A stretch of 64,000 nucleotides of DNA from UTCHB3 sp002050155 (GCA_030584105.1 CP129491.1:3224001-3288000), one strand, 5' to 3'. Positions 34,796 to 44,590 are shown, counted from the stretch's first letter. Numbers and translations: made by a program. The notes: generated by a model not told the origin, from the sequence alone.

Positions 34796-36025
34796 TCATC
34801 CTTCTTTGCCGGGCTTATCCAATATTATTTTAAAAGTAGTACCTTCATCCGGGGAAGAGTTACTCACAAAAATTTTCCCCGAGTGATATTCTTCAATAAT
34901 TCTTTTCGAAAGGCTAAGCCCCAGCCCCCATCCTCTTTTTTTAGTGCTGTAGCCGGGTCTGAAAATATCTTTTCTTCTTTTCAGGTCAACTCCTTTTCCG
35001 TTGTCGTTAACCTCAATTTCCACTTTATTTTTCATTTCTCTGGCGGAAATTTTAATCACCCCGTTAGTGTGTTCAATAGCATCAAGGGCGTTTTTCACCA
35101 AATTTTCGATCACCCACTCAAAAAGTTCACGATTAATTAAAACCTCAATATCAGAAGGAACGCTCAAGGAAAGCTCCACTTTTTTTCCGAATCTTGGCAA
35201 CCGACGGCTGAAATATTCGTGAATTTCCTGCAGGCTGTCGGCAAGGTTTTCCCGTTTAAGTTCAGCTTTCGAGCCAATTTTTGAGAAGCGGTTTGTAATC
35301 TTCCCGAGCTTTTGCACATCATCTTCAATTTCCTCGGCGGTATCGAGCACCTTATCGGGGTCATTATAGTTTATTTTCAGCAGTTCAATCCAACCGAGCA
35401 GGCTGGTCAATGGTGTACCGAATTGGTGTGCAGTCTCTTTCGCCATTCCGACCCAGATATTACTTTGTTCACTCTTCTTAATTTGGCTGAACCCGATGTA
35501 TGCCGTAAAGATGAACAAAAACGCTATCAGCATCTGTACATAAGGAAAATATTTCAACTGAGTAATGAGAGCGGATTCCCCGAAATGTATTTTATTAAGC
35601 ACTTTTTTTTCTCCGTTGGAAGTATGAGTAATCTCGACCGGGGTATTGAGATCATCCATTTCATTCAGTTTATTTTTAAAATACCTTTCTAATGCCGTTT
35701 TGGAGAGGGTGGAATCGTATTTCACATTTCTGATGTTCGATATTTTGGAAATGTTGGAAATGTCGATACCATTGGTGGAATCGGTGAGGATCATTTCAAA
35801 ATCGATCGGCTGAATGATGTTTTCAAGGAGGAAAGTTAAATTTGCAGACTCTTCTGAATTGGCAATATATTCCATTGTTTTGGCATAAAGCTCAACAATT
35901 TTGCGTTCGCGTGCCTGAAGTTTTTGGACGATCGATTGGGTATAATACAGTGTTGCACCCGCTATAATGAGGGCAGCGAAGATCAGAGCGATTTTAATGT
36001 TCGCTGTTGCGGGCCCACCGGACAT
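34796..36025 (-). CDS. Membrane sensor histidine kinase
   Basis: About 409 residues from ATG 36025; a TTG two codons earlier is also possible. One TM near residues 10-28 and another near 162-180 enclose a periplasmic region. HisKA carries AKETAHQFGTPLTSLLGW with the phospho-acceptor His. HATPase has N-box NLVKNALDAIEH, NDNGKGVDLKRR and G2 box GWGLGLSLSKRI. This NtrY-like kinase type (HQFGTPL) is common in Bacteroidota. No response regulator gene lies next to it; the STAS gene upstream on the same strand is separated by a 410-nt repeat-rich gap. Confidence 0.9.
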   Translation of the reverse strand: MSGGPATANIKIALIFAALIIAGATLYYTQSIVQKLQARERKIVELYAKTMEYIANSEESANLTFLLENIIQPIDFEMILTDSTNGIDISNISKISNIRNVKYDSTLSKTALERYFKNKLNEMDDLNTPVEITHTSNGEKKVLNKIHFGESALITQLKYFPYVQMLIAFLFIFTAYIGFSQIKKSEQSNIWVGMAKETAHQFGTPLTSLLGWIELLKINYNDPDKVLDTAEEIEDDVQKLGKITNRFSKIGSKAELKRENLADSLQEIHEYFSRRLPRFGKKVELSLSVPSDIEVLINRELFEWVIENLVKNALDAIEHTNGVIKISAREMKNKVEIEVNDNGKGVDLKRRKDIFRPGYSTKKRGWGLGLSLSKRIIEEYHSGKIFVSNSSPDEGTTFKIILDKPGKEG

Positions 36026-36436
36026 CTTCAAAAGCTACCTCTAAAATAATTTAACACCGGGCGCGTTACGCCAAACCGGGAAAAACCAAGCCTTGCTGTA
36101 CAGCTCAAAGCAACGGCAAGCCCCGCACCGGCTACAACTCTTTCCGCCATGCAGGTGCCCGCATAACGGAGCCGTGCTGCACAGATCAAAGTAATAACAA
36201 GCCCGGTGCTAATTTCTGCAACCGTAAACTTCGCTACATGGATCAAAGCAGCCGCACACCATGACACACCAAGCCCGGAAATGATATAAGGCAACCGGTG
36301 TAGTTCCTCCGGATTCTGCCACAATTTTTGCACCTTTGGTTTATTGCGGGGTGCTGCTTCGATATAAATATCAAAAATAGCGGAAATTGCCAACTCGCTC
36401 AGCCGACCGGACCCGGGTGCTGCTTCGATATAAATA
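36026..36436. other. Repeat-rich 411-nt gap between STAS and kinase genes
   Basis: No supported gene. It holds diverged copies of a GCTGTACAGCTCAAAG/GCTGCACAGATCAAAG unit (about 36083-36240) with CAAGCCC- motifs, and the first copy of the 25-bp repeat that reappears at the STAS stop. An open minus frame here is a by-product of the repeats. Confidence 0.6.
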
Positions 36437-36439
36437 TCA
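36349..36439 (-). repeat. 25-bp direct repeat including the STAS gene's stop codon
   Basis: Identical 25-bp copies 36349-36373 and 36415-36439, offset 66. The second ends with the STAS stop (36437-36439, minus strand). Confidence 0.92.
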
Positions 36440-36772
36440 GAAAGAGGCGAGTGCCTCGTCAACTGAAGGATAAGCCTCGAATATTGTGATAAGCTTTGTA
36501 ATAACCAAAAGGCTGTGGATTTTATCCTCAACATTTGCTAATTTCAGGCGACCGCCTTCTTTATTCACGGTAGTTAAACCTGAAATAAGCATGCCCAGAC
36601 CTGAGGAGTTCATGAATTTTACTTCTCCCAGATCAACCACAAAGTTCTTTTTACCTTCCGAAAGGAATTTTTTGAGAGTGTCGCTGTAATCATTCGCTTC
36701 AGCCCCGCCGAGTACATTGCCTTTAAGTTCAATAACAATTGCCTCGTAGCGTTCGGTTACTTTCATTTTCAT
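36437..36772 (-). CDS. STAS-domain anti-sigma factor antagonist
   Basis: 111 residues, one STAS domain: beta strand YEAIVIELKGNV, then FVVDLGEVKFMNSSGLGMLISG with the Ser (SSGLG) that is phosphorylated by an RsbW-type kinase in family members. AGGAG lies 5 nt before ATG 36772. In partner switching the unphosphorylated form binds the anti-sigma kinase and frees its target. A kinase and three SpoIIE phosphatases are encoded at 46-54 kb and could act on it (inference). Confidence 0.9.
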   Translation of the reverse strand: MKMKVTERYEAIVIELKGNVLGGAEANDYSDTLKKFLSEGKKNFVVDLGEVKFMNSSGLGMLISGLTTVNKEGGRLKLANVEDKIHSLLVITKLITIFEAYPSVDEALASF

Positions 36773-37195
36773 AGAAACTCCTGTTTCCTGGATTCTGTTT
36801 TTTCGTTTTGGTTTTAGTAATTACATAATTATGAACCTAAAATATAAAGAAATTTATTCAAAAATTATAGAGAGAAAAGATAATCGTTAATATAAAGGAA
36901 TAATTATTTCGCAACACACCGCACAATAACAGAAAACACACCACACAATAACAGAAAATTCGTAAAAAAACGCCTGAGGGAAATTTATCCCATACTGTAT
37001 CATAATGAGAATTTGGCTGTAAAACCTCCTATTTGTGTCTTATTTTGTTACAATAATTTACTTCAAAAAATAGGCTCTTTTTTCATAGGTCGCTTTAGGA
37101 GCCTTAATACAAAGGAATTGATTAATGGCATGGTTTTTGCTTAATGCACTGCAATTAAATCACAAAAAACCAACAGAACACAAAGGAAAAGGCTA
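36773..37195. other. 423-nt divergent intergenic region with sigma-54 promoter
   Basis: Contains a 23-bp direct repeat ACACACC(G/A)CACAATAACAGAAAA at 36914-36936 and 36936-36958 and the sigma-54 promoter at 37126-37141. Enhancer sites for an activator would be expected 80-150 nt upstream of it; I see no certain inverted repeat. Confidence 0.6.
37126..37141 (+). promoter_or_regulatory. Sigma-54 (RpoN) -24/-12 promoter
   Basis: TGGCATGGTTTTTGCT fits TGGCAYRNNNNTTGCW at every defined position. It lies 54 nt before the ATG of the large secreted protein, giving a leader of about 43 nt. Confidence 0.7.
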
Positions 37196-40100
37196 ATGAA
37201 TAATGCCTTAGTAAATATGCTCAAGAAAGTCGTTAAGACTTCCGCCGTAGCAACACTTGTTACGATGCTCACGGTGTGGGGGGCGTTGGTTCAGACTGCC
37301 GGTGCGCAAAATGCAAATCCGGTGCCGGTACAATATTTTTATATACCTCAGCCTGAAGATCATCTTCTGCAGGTATATAGAACAATTCAGGCAGGCGGAA
37401 GTGGCGCAGTTGCTTCCGACCCTATCTGGACTTATGTATCGATCGCAATACTGGCAGATAACACAGTGGTGTATTTTGATCAGTGGGAAAACGGATACGA
37501 TTCCGACATTTCCAATCCTACGAATATATATAGTTTTTCAAACCCCGGCGGAACGCAGATTTGGGGCGATGGTGACCCTTCGAACGGCGCACCTCCGGGA
37601 GTTCCGGATGATATTCTCAAAGCCGGAACAGTAATTCTTTTAAACAACCCTGTTACCTCAACCAACAGGCTTGCAATCGATTTTGACGGTGGTGATAAAA
37701 TTGCCGCATCAAAAACTATTGCCGTTTCAAGGTTAAGCTGGTCAACAGGTCCCAACACTCTGCTCGCGGGTGCAAACGAAGTGTTTGATACCCAAAATTG
37801 GGGAACAAATTATACAGTCCCAATAGGTGAAGATGTTACATACCACCGTCTTTTCAACTATACCGGTCTTTCAATTATGGCAGGGATGGGCGGTGCGCAT
37901 GTGGAAGTTGATGCTGACGGAAACGGCTCATACGAATTAAGTTTCGATTTGGCTGAAGGTGAAAACTACCTTATTAATGGCGGTGTCAGAAAGGGCGCTA
38001 AAATTCGTGCTTCTAACCCCGTTCAGGTTGAAATGATGACGGGTGACCGCGGTGACCAGTATGAAACACGGTTTTACCGTTTAACTCCTGACATATTTTT
38101 AGCAGATAAATATTATACACCGGTTTCAACACCAGGTTCTGCGCAAGGTAAGTCGAACACAAACACGGCTGTTTTTCTGTATAACCCAAATTCATCCTCT
38201 ATTCAGGTTGATTATACCTACAGAAACGGTAATAACATGCCCACAAGCACTCTTACCGTTCCGGCGAACGGTTATATCGTTCAGTTAATCCCTGATGGCT
38301 CGGGTGCAAGTTTTAAATCGAAGAACGGTCAGAAATTTCATGCTTTTTCTGCCACCGACATGAACGGAAGCAGCAACAAAGCAGGCGAAAACAGAAACTG
38401 GGACTGGGGATTCACTCTCACCGGTGAGGCTTCATTAACTTCCCAGTTGTTGGTTGGTCTTGGTATCGGAAGAGACCCAACATCGCCGACAAATCCGAAC
38501 GAAAACGGTAACCCGGTTTGGGTTACCCCGATTGGCAACGGCAACACCGCCGTTGATGTGTATGTTGATTTTGATGCCGATCCAACAACGGGGCCCCTGA
38601 CAGACCCTAACGGCAACAAATATAATGTAAAATACTCGTTACAAGAGTTACAACAGCAAAAAATTTACGATACCCAGGATAGAAATCAGACGGGTATGCT
38701 TGTTTATACACTTGACCCTAATATTAAACTTGCTGCTGCATGGGGGCAAGACCCCAACACAGCCAGCGTTTCAGCGCCCGGTCTAGACGCAGGCACAGGT
38801 ATTCCGCCGGCACCTCTTTACGATGCGGGTAAAAATGCCGTTATCTCCGAAGACCTCGATGGTGATGGCTTCATAAGCCCCGGTGATATTATCGAGTATA
38901 AAATAGCGATAAACAACATTTCAAGGGCACCGGTGCCAAATCTTCGTGTGATAGATAACTTACCAAGTGAAGTTACCTACATAGCTAATTCAACTTATTT
39001 TAAAAATTATGACGGCACCGTTTCCCAGATTCCGGATGCGGGCTCCACCGCTTTTCCGTTAGATGAAGGCGGCGCCGTAGTGAATAATGTAACTGCACTT
39101 CCTTTGGGAAAATCGTATGAAGTTACATTCAAAGCAAAGATCAAAGATTTTAACCAACTCAATGGCGTTTCAACAATTATAAACACCGGTTCGGTTAATG
39201 CTCTTAATATGTCAATTCCTCTGTTAGCCTACACCCCGTTGCACGGCAAAATCGGCGACAAAGTATGGGAAGATTTAAGCAGAAACGGTATCCAGGATGC
39301 GGGTGAACCCGGCATTTCAGGCGTTACCGTAAACTTGCTCAAGAGCAATGGTGATGTAATTGCTACCACTACAACCGATAACAACGGCTATTATCAGTTC
39401 CTCGGTGTGCGTGCCGGCGATTATAAAGTTGAGTTTGAGAACCCCGGTTCTTATGTATATACAACCAAAAACGCTGACGGTCAGGGAATTAATGGCGCTG
39501 TTAACTCTGATGCTAACCCTTCGGGCGTTACTGATGTTTTCTCGTTACTCGGTGGTGAAAAAAATATCAACATCGATGCAGGTTTGTACCGCAACGGAAC
39601 TATCGGTGATAAAGTTTGGGAAGACACAAACGGCGACGGTATCCAGGATGCCGGCGAGCCGGGTCTTTCAGGCGTTACCGTGAAACTCTACGACGCTTCC
39701 AATAACCTGTTAGGAACAACTACAACAGATAACAACGGCAACTATTATTTCAACGAAATGCCTGCCGGCGATTACTATGTTGAATTTACTGCTCCGAACG
39801 GGTATGTATTTGCTCCGAAGGATCAGGGCGGTGATGATGAAAAAGACAGTGACGCCGATCCAAACACCGGAAAAACTTCCGTTTTCACTTTGAACAATGG
39901 TCAAAGCAATTACAGTATCGATGCCGGTTTGGTGCCTTCCGTACCCGGAACTATCGGTGACAGAGTTTGGGATGACAAAGATAAAGACGGCATCCAGGAT
40001 ATGGGTGAACCGGGTCTGCCGGGTGTAACCGTCAAACTTTATACCTGCCAGGGTTTCTTAGTTGGAACTACAACCACCGACCAAAACGGTAACTATTCGT

Positions 40101-42661
40101 TCACGAATATCAACCCGGGTCAATACTTCGTAACTTTCGAACCTCTGAACGGGTTCGTCTTCTCCCCCAAAGATCAGGGTAATGATGCTGAACTTGATTC
40201 AGACGCTGACCCTGTAACCGGTGAGACCGCTTGTTTCATTCTCCCTTCAGGCGGAACAGTTACATCTGCTGACGCAGGAATGTACTCTTCGAGTGCTGAC
40301 CTTGCAATTACAAAAACAGTTAACTTAGCTGCTATTAATTGTGGTTCAACACCTACATACACAATAACAGTTACAAACAATGGCCCCGGCGACGCTAACG
40401 GAGTTGTTGTGAACGATCTGCTTCCTGCAGGTATGGTATTCACATCAGCCACTCCGTCACAGGGCGTGTACGATCCGAATACCGGGAACTGGAATGTAGG
40501 TGCACTTGCTAACGGTGCAAGCGCTACACTTCAAATTAAAACAACGGTGGACTGCGACGAACTTAACCTTACCGTTAACGATCTTGGCGTAGCCGCTCCG
40601 TTCAACCTTTTCGTTCTGAAGAACTTTGTTGCGCCCTCATCAGATGTTGAAGGTAAAGCTGCAGTCGGCGGTAACGCTAACCTTTCAGGATACAGCGTTG
40701 GCGATAAACTTCCGAACTCCAACGGTACCGAAGATGTGCTGATTGTCGGCGGTAACCTTGTTTACACAAGCGGACGCGTTTACAACGGAAATGTTGTTTA
40801 CGGTGGAGTAACCAACCTCCCGGTCAATTCAGTTTCGATTGAAGAAGGGACCCTAAGACACGGTTCGGTTATCGATTTCGCTCAGGCTGCCACTGAACTC
40901 CAGGGGCTTAGCACAAGGCTGGCAGGCTACCAGAGCAACGGTACTACAACTTTCGAGTGGGGAACCCTCGCACTTACAGGCGACAACCCATTTCTCAATG
41001 TTTTCACTGTTAATGCAGCTGATCTCAATCAGGCTCACACAGTTGATATTACCGTACCTAACGGGGCTACTGTTCTCGTGAACATTCTCGGAACTAATGT
41101 TAACTGGCACGGTGGGCTTTGGGTCAGAGGCACAACTATCAACAGCGTGCTCTATAACTTCCCTGAAGCAACAAGCATAACTTTATCAGGTATTGATGTA
41201 ACCGGAACCCTTCTTGCTCCGTTCGCTGACCTTAACTTCCCGGCAGGCTTAATTACGGGCCAGGCGATCGTTAAATCGATGACGGGTGCAGGTCAGTTCA
41301 ATCTTTCACCGTTCATAGGAAACATTCCTTCGAACACCACCGTTGTCAATTCTGCGTCAATCACCGGCTCGGATATCTCTGACCCGAACCCTGCCAACGA
41401 TATTGCTTCCGTTTCCTCGAACTACTCACCAACCGATCCGGGTAACGGTGGCGGAAATGGTGGTGGTGGAAATGGCGGCGGAAATGTAAGCTGGCAGCAA
41501 GTCGGCAACTTCCCTGCCGGGCATATCATCACTGCCTTAGAAACTGACGGCAACGGAACTATTTTCGCTGCTACTGCAAGTGGATTTATTTTCAAATCCA
41601 ACGATAACAATACATGGACCCACATCAACCCAAGTGTGAAGACCGGTGTTGTTTGGATGCTTAAATATATGCCTGACGGAACACTCTTTGCAGCTTCGCA
41701 AACAGGTGTTTGGAAAGGTGCTAACAATGGTACATCCTGGACACAAACCTCGTTAAGCGGTAAAGATGTAAGAACCATTAAAGCTGACGATAACGGCGTT
41801 ATCTATGCCGGCACATGGGGCTTCGGTGTTTTCACTTCAAACGATATGGGTGCTAACTGGGCTGAAGCAAACAACGGCTTTGACAATCACTTAATCGTTA
41901 CCGGTATAACCGTTGCACCCGGTGGTGTCGTTTTCGCTTCTACTTACGATGGCGGTGTCTTCAAATCTGTTGACCAGGGTGCTCACTGGGTTGAAGCTTC
42001 TCCAACTTATAAATATATCTGGACTCTTTCATCCACCACTGACGGCGTTCTCTTCGCCGGAACTTATGGTGATGGTTTGTACAAATCTGAGAACAATGGT
42101 TCAACCTGGACTAAGACTACCTTCCCCGGGCTGTTCGTATTCGAAATGAGGATCGATAACGATAACAATATCTATGCAACCTCTTACTCAGGTGGCGTTT
42201 TCCGCTCAACGGATAAAGGCAGCACCTGGACGAATATCGGTCTTGGTGGCTTTGGTTTAAGCTCATTGCTCGTAGTTCCCAATGGTGCTAAGGGGCAGTC
42301 TGCCGGTGCTTTAATTTACAGCGGTACTGCTTCCGGCGGTGTATATATGGCTGCTTCGAATGTAATGGGTATTGAGGGCGGAATGAATCAGGTTCCTACT
42401 GAGTTTGATCTCGGTCAGAACTATCCGAACCCATTCAACCCGTCAACCATGATTAATGTGGCTATCCCTAAAACCGGTAACTACAGCATGCAAGTGTTCG
42501 ATATTACCGGGCAGGTTGTTACTACTTTGATGGAAGGTAACTACGAACCCGGGAACTTCAAAGTTGAATTCAACGCCCAGAACATTCCTTCAGGTATCTA
42601 CTTCTACAGACTAACCGGTGACAATGTCAACTTAGTCAAGAAGATGATTTTAATGAAGTAA
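37196..42661 (+). CDS. Large T9SS-secreted multidomain surface protein (SdrD-B, DUF11, BNR)
   Basis: 1821 residues. Signal peptide ending near AGAQ (38); an N-terminal beta domain (40-550) as in DUF11 surface proteins; a DUF11-like domain (560-680); three SdrD-type B repeats (about 684-800, 802-918, 922-1036), each starting G-x-IGDKVWED and with IQDAGEPG, a calcium-type motif; a second DUF11 domain (1040-1420) that is split by a choice-of-anchor A domain (about 1125-1380); a Gly/Asn linker; a BNR/sortilin-like propeller (1435-1720); and a C-terminal T9SS sorting domain with NYPNPFNPST and KMILMK. AAGGAAAAGG precedes the ATG. Probably a matrix or adhesion protein, exported via the Sec and type IX routes and under RpoN control. 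Confidence 0.9.
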   Translation: MNNALVNMLKKVVKTSAVATLVTMLTVWGALVQTAGAQNANPVPVQYFYIPQPEDHLLQVYRTIQAGGSGAVASDPIWTYVSIAILADNTVVYFDQWENGYDSDISNPTNIYSFSNPGGTQIWGDGDPSNGAPPGVPDDILKAGTVILLNNPVTSTNRLAIDFDGGDKIAASKTIAVSRLSWSTGPNTLLAGANEVFDTQNWGTNYTVPIGEDVTYHRLFNYTGLSIMAGMGGAHVEVDADGNGSYELSFDLAEGENYLINGGVRKGAKIRASNPVQVEMMTGDRGDQYETRFYRLTPDIFLADKYYTPVSTPGSAQGKSNTNTAVFLYNPNSSSIQVDYTYRNGNNMPTSTLTVPANGYIVQLIPDGSGASFKSKNGQKFHAFSATDMNGSSNKAGENRNWDWGFTLTGEASLTSQLLVGLGIGRDPTSPTNPNENGNPVWVTPIGNGNTAVDVYVDFDADPTTGPLTDPNGNKYNVKYSLQELQQQKIYDTQDRNQTGMLVYTLDPNIKLAAAWGQDPNTASVSAPGLDAGTGIPPAPLYDAGKNAVISEDLDGDGFISPGDIIEYKIAINNISRAPVPNLRVIDNLPSEVTYIANSTYFKNYDGTVSQIPDAGSTAFPLDEGGAVVNNVTALPLGKSYEVTFKAKIKDFNQLNGVSTIINTGSVNALNMSIPLLAYTPLHGKIGDKVWEDLSRNGIQDAGEPGISGVTVNLLKSNGDVIATTTTDNNGYYQFLGVRAGDYKVEFENPGSYVYTTKNADGQGINGAVNSDANPSGVTDVFSLLGGEKNINIDAGLYRNGTIGDKVWEDTNGDGIQDAGEPGLSGVTVKLYDASNNLLGTTTTDNNGNYYFNEMPAGDYYVEFTAPNGYVFAPKDQGGDDEKDSDADPNTGKTSVFTLNNGQSNYSIDAGLVPSVPGTIGDRVWDDKDKDGIQDMGEPGLPGVTVKLYTCQGFLVGTTTTDQNGNYSFTNINPGQYFVTFEPLNGFVFSPKDQGNDAELDSDADPVTGETACFILPSGGTVTSADAGMYSSSADLAITKTVNLAAINCGSTPTYTITVTNNGPGDANGVVVNDLLPAGMVFTSATPSQGVYDPNTGNWNVGALANGASATLQIKTTVDCDELNLTVNDLGVAAPFNLFVLKNFVAPSSDVEGKAAVGGNANLSGYSVGDKLPNSNGTEDVLIVGGNLVYTSGRVYNGNVVYGGVTNLPVNSVSIEEGTLRHGSVIDFAQAATELQGLSTRLAGYQSNGTTTFEWGTLALTGDNPFLNVFTVNAADLNQAHTVDITVPNGATVLVNILGTNVNWHGGLWVRGTTINSVLYNFPEATSITLSGIDVTGTLLAPFADLNFPAGLITGQAIVKSMTGAGQFNLSPFIGNIPSNTTVVNSASITGSDISDPNPANDIASVSSNYSPTDPGNGGGNGGGGNGGGNVSWQQVGNFPAGHIITALETDGNGTIFAATASGFIFKSNDNNTWTHINPSVKTGVVWMLKYMPDGTLFAASQTGVWKGANNGTSWTQTSLSGKDVRTIKADDNGVIYAGTWGFGVFTSNDMGANWAEANNGFDNHLIVTGITVAPGGVVFASTYDGGVFKSVDQGAHWVEASPTYKYIWTLSSTTDGVLFAGTYGDGLYKSENNGSTWTKTTFPGLFVFEMRIDNDNNIYATSYSGGVFRSTDKGSTWTNIGLGGFGLSSLLVVPNGAKGQSAGALIYSGTASGGVYMAASNVMGIEGGMNQVPTEFDLGQNYPNPFNPSTMINVAIPKTGNYSMQVFDITGQVVTTLMEGNYEPGNFKVEFNAQNIPSGIYFYRLTGDNVNLVKKMILMK

Positions 42662-42685
42662 GGAAAACGGGTAAAAAAATAATTA

Positions 42686-42708
42686 GGGGCTGCTTAAGAG
42701 GCAGCCCC
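42686..42708. terminator. Hairpin terminator downstream of the secreted protein gene
   Basis: GGGGCTGC-TTAAGAG-GCAGCCCC. No T-run follows on the plus strand; an A-rich run precedes it, so it would be intrinsic only on the minus strand, or may act in mRNA protection. Confidence 0.6.
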
Positions 42709-42768
42709 CATATTAAAAGGATGATAAAATCACTTAACAGTAATAAATATTAAAAACCGGATTTAGAT

Positions 42769-43167
42769 ATGACACTTACAAACATCACTGTATTCATCGC
42801 ACAATCTGCTGCTTTGTTGATCCTCGTTTTTGCGATTATAAGCTTTTGTGTGTATAAATTTAAATCGAGAAACACTGTTCCGGTTTACAACACGACAAAA
42901 AGTCTGAGAAACCCTGTTCGGGAATATCAACCGGAATACAGAAGTATCACAATAACAGAAACACCGGAAACAGAGCCGGCGATTGATTACTATGAAGTAC
43001 CTGTTCAAAGCTATGAAAGAATTGCAGCCCCAAAAGGAAGGTTAGTTTCTTTTGGCGACCCTTCCCGATTCAGAAGTTCTTACACAGGTAATAAACAACC
43101 AACGGTTATTAGCAACGGTTTTAAAGCTTCAAACTCTAAGGTGCAAATGGCTCAAAATTGGGCTTAA
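42769..43167 (+). CDS. Small single-TM hypothetical protein
   Basis: 132 residues. One TM helix (about 9-30), a short basic KFKSRN anchor, then a polar, Tyr/Pro/Glu-rich region (VPVYNTTKSL, EYQPEYRSI, YYEVPVQSYE) likely to be unstructured. No family recognised. It follows the large secreted protein but after a hairpin, and is closed by its own terminator. Confidence 0.55.
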   Translation: MTLTNITVFIAQSAALLILVFAIISFCVYKFKSRNTVPVYNTTKSLRNPVREYQPEYRSITITETPETEPAIDYYEVPVQSYERIAAPKGRLVSFGDPSRFRSSYTGNKQPTVISNGFKASNSKVQMAQNWA

Positions 43168-43207
43168 ATGCCAAAATGGGGAAGTTATGTTGGTGATGTG
43201 AAGAAAG

Positions 43208-43242
43208 AGAGGCTGCCGTGAATTGACAGCCTCTTTTTTTTT
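43208..43242 (+). terminator. Rho-independent terminator
   Basis: AGAGGCTG, 11-nt loop, CAGCCTCT, then a run of T to 43242. Same stem sequence as the 7513 terminator. Confidence 0.9.
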
Positions 43243-43303
43243 GAATTAATTTTTCGCAGGAATTAAAAGTTACTTTTAATCCTTTCTCTGAAGTTTGTAC
43301 TTT

Positions 43304-43537
43304 CTACTTCATAAACACCATTTTTTCAGAGCGGATGAACAGAGGTCTCAGGTTTTCATCCCTCACTGTGAGGTTGTTGAAGTATATCCCTGAGGCTAAG
43401 TCATCCCTTGTGCCGAGCTTGCCCGGGGTGAACTCCCTCTCATAATCACTTGCGGGAAGCCATCCGTTATTAAGCACCATAACTACTATTTTCGGAATAA
43501 ATTTAATTAAGTTTTCGAGAGGGAATAAACCGTGGTT
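43304..43537 (-). pseudogene. Remnant of a T9SS C-terminal sorting domain
   Basis: The minus frame reads 77 codons to a TAG (43304-43306), with LASGIYFNNL and FIRSEKMVFMK at the end. That is the pattern of type IX sorting domains (G-I-Y-F-x-x-L ... K-M-V-x-x-K), as in the intact protein at 37-42.7 kb. Upstream the frame is closed by a stop at 43538-43540 and by a repeat, with no signal peptide or body. It looks like the tail of a decayed secreted-protein gene. Confidence 0.6.
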
Positions 43538-43616
43538 TTAATCAGCAGCGCACCTTAACCGCATTATTTCCCATAGTACCATAAATTGTGAGAGGGAATA
43601 AACCGTGGTTTTAATC
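43517..43616. repeat. 27-bp direct repeat, offset 73 bp
   Basis: Identical copies 43517-43543 and 43590-43616 (GAGAGGGAATAAACCGTGG followed by TTTTAATC). Confidence 0.95.
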
Positions 43617-43987
43617 TATACTGCAACTATTACTCCATTAACACTGTAAAGATATACACTCTCATTACAGTTTTTATCCCAAAAAATATTATTATACCGA
43701 GAAATATAAAATTTCTTAATTTAATTCTTCCGGTGCATAACAGATAATAAAAAACAACCCCTGACTGAAAGAAATATTACGATTAATTTAGAAATAAATA
43801 AGAGAGAAAAAATTCACCATTCTAAAACATTAAAACAAAATTAGAATGAAAAATCACCGTTTATCATTTTAAGATTGAGTTAAAATAAAAAGAAACATTT
43901 TCAGCAGAGTAATGATTAATTTTCGAAAGAGCAGATAGTAATTTCTTTCAAAGCGGAACTTTAATTTTGCGGAAAGCGTCAAAAACG

Positions 43988-44590
43988 ATGAAAGACAAAG
44001 AAAATAACGAAGTTATGCAACAAGCCGGAAATATATTTAGCCTACAGGATGATTTCTCGCTGATCAAAGCATTCAAGGAAGGTGACGAAGCGGCTTTCAA
44101 AGACCTCGTAATGCGGCACAAAGAGAAGGTCCGGAACCTGATTTATCTGAATTTAGGCAACACTTCAGCCATAGATGACATCAGCCAGGATGTATTTGTA
44201 GCGGTTTACAGAAAACTTAAGCAGTTCAGGTTTCAGTCGCAGTTTACCACTTGGTTGTACACGATCACGATGAATAAAATCAGGGATCATGTCAGAAAAA
44301 GGAAGATCATGTCAATTTTTTCCGCATTCAGTGGGGAAGATAACGAGCCATTTTTGGAAAGTGAAAACCATCGTGAAGATTTTGATGTAAATGAAATGGT
44401 GCGAAACGCCATTTCGAAACTTCCGCCAAAATTGCGTGAACCGCTGATACTCAGAGATTTTGAAGGCTTAAGTTACCGGGAAATATCGGAAACAACCGGA
44501 ATTGAAACAGGAACTGTAAAATCAAGGATATTCAGAGCGCGGGAAGCACTGAGGAAGCTTTTAGAACCGTGGCGTAAGGAATTATTATGA
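43988..44590 (+). CDS. ECF-type RNA polymerase sigma factor
   Basis: 200 residues from ATG 43988; the frame extends to a TTG at 43967. Region 2 has DLVMRHKEKVRNLIYL, ISQDVFVAVYRKL and FTTWLYTITMNKIRDHVRKR; region 4 has LPPKLREPLILRDFEGLSYREI and GTVKSRIFRARE. A two-domain extracytoplasmic-function factor of the RpoE/SigW kind. Its stop overlaps the next ATG (ATGA), so it is coupled to the membrane protein that follows, which should be its anti-sigma factor. Confidence 0.93.
   Translation: MKDKENNEVMQQAGNIFSLQDDFSLIKAFKEGDEAAFKDLVMRHKEKVRNLIYLNLGNTSAIDDISQDVFVAVYRKLKQFRFQSQFTTWLYTITMNKIRDHVRKRKIMSIFSAFSGEDNEPFLESENHREDFDVNEMVRNAISKLPPKLREPLILRDFEGLSYREISETTGIETGTVKSRIFRAREALRKLLEPWRKELL

Larger units (their letters stand above)
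43168..43987. other. 820-nt gap: terminator, T9SS remnant, repeats, AT-rich sigma-gene leader
   Basis: Apart from the listed terminator, pseudogene and 27-bp repeat, 43620-43987 is AT-rich with no frame that looks coding and no promoter I can place with confidence. Confidence 0.6.

Noticed and set aside
34715..35140. Plus-strand 141-codon frame
   Set aside because: Antisense to the HATPase domain of the kinase at 34796-36025.
36028..36534. 168-codon minus frame between STAS and kinase genes
   Set aside because: It overlaps the STAS gene out of frame and owes its length to repeats (DIYIEAAP twice).
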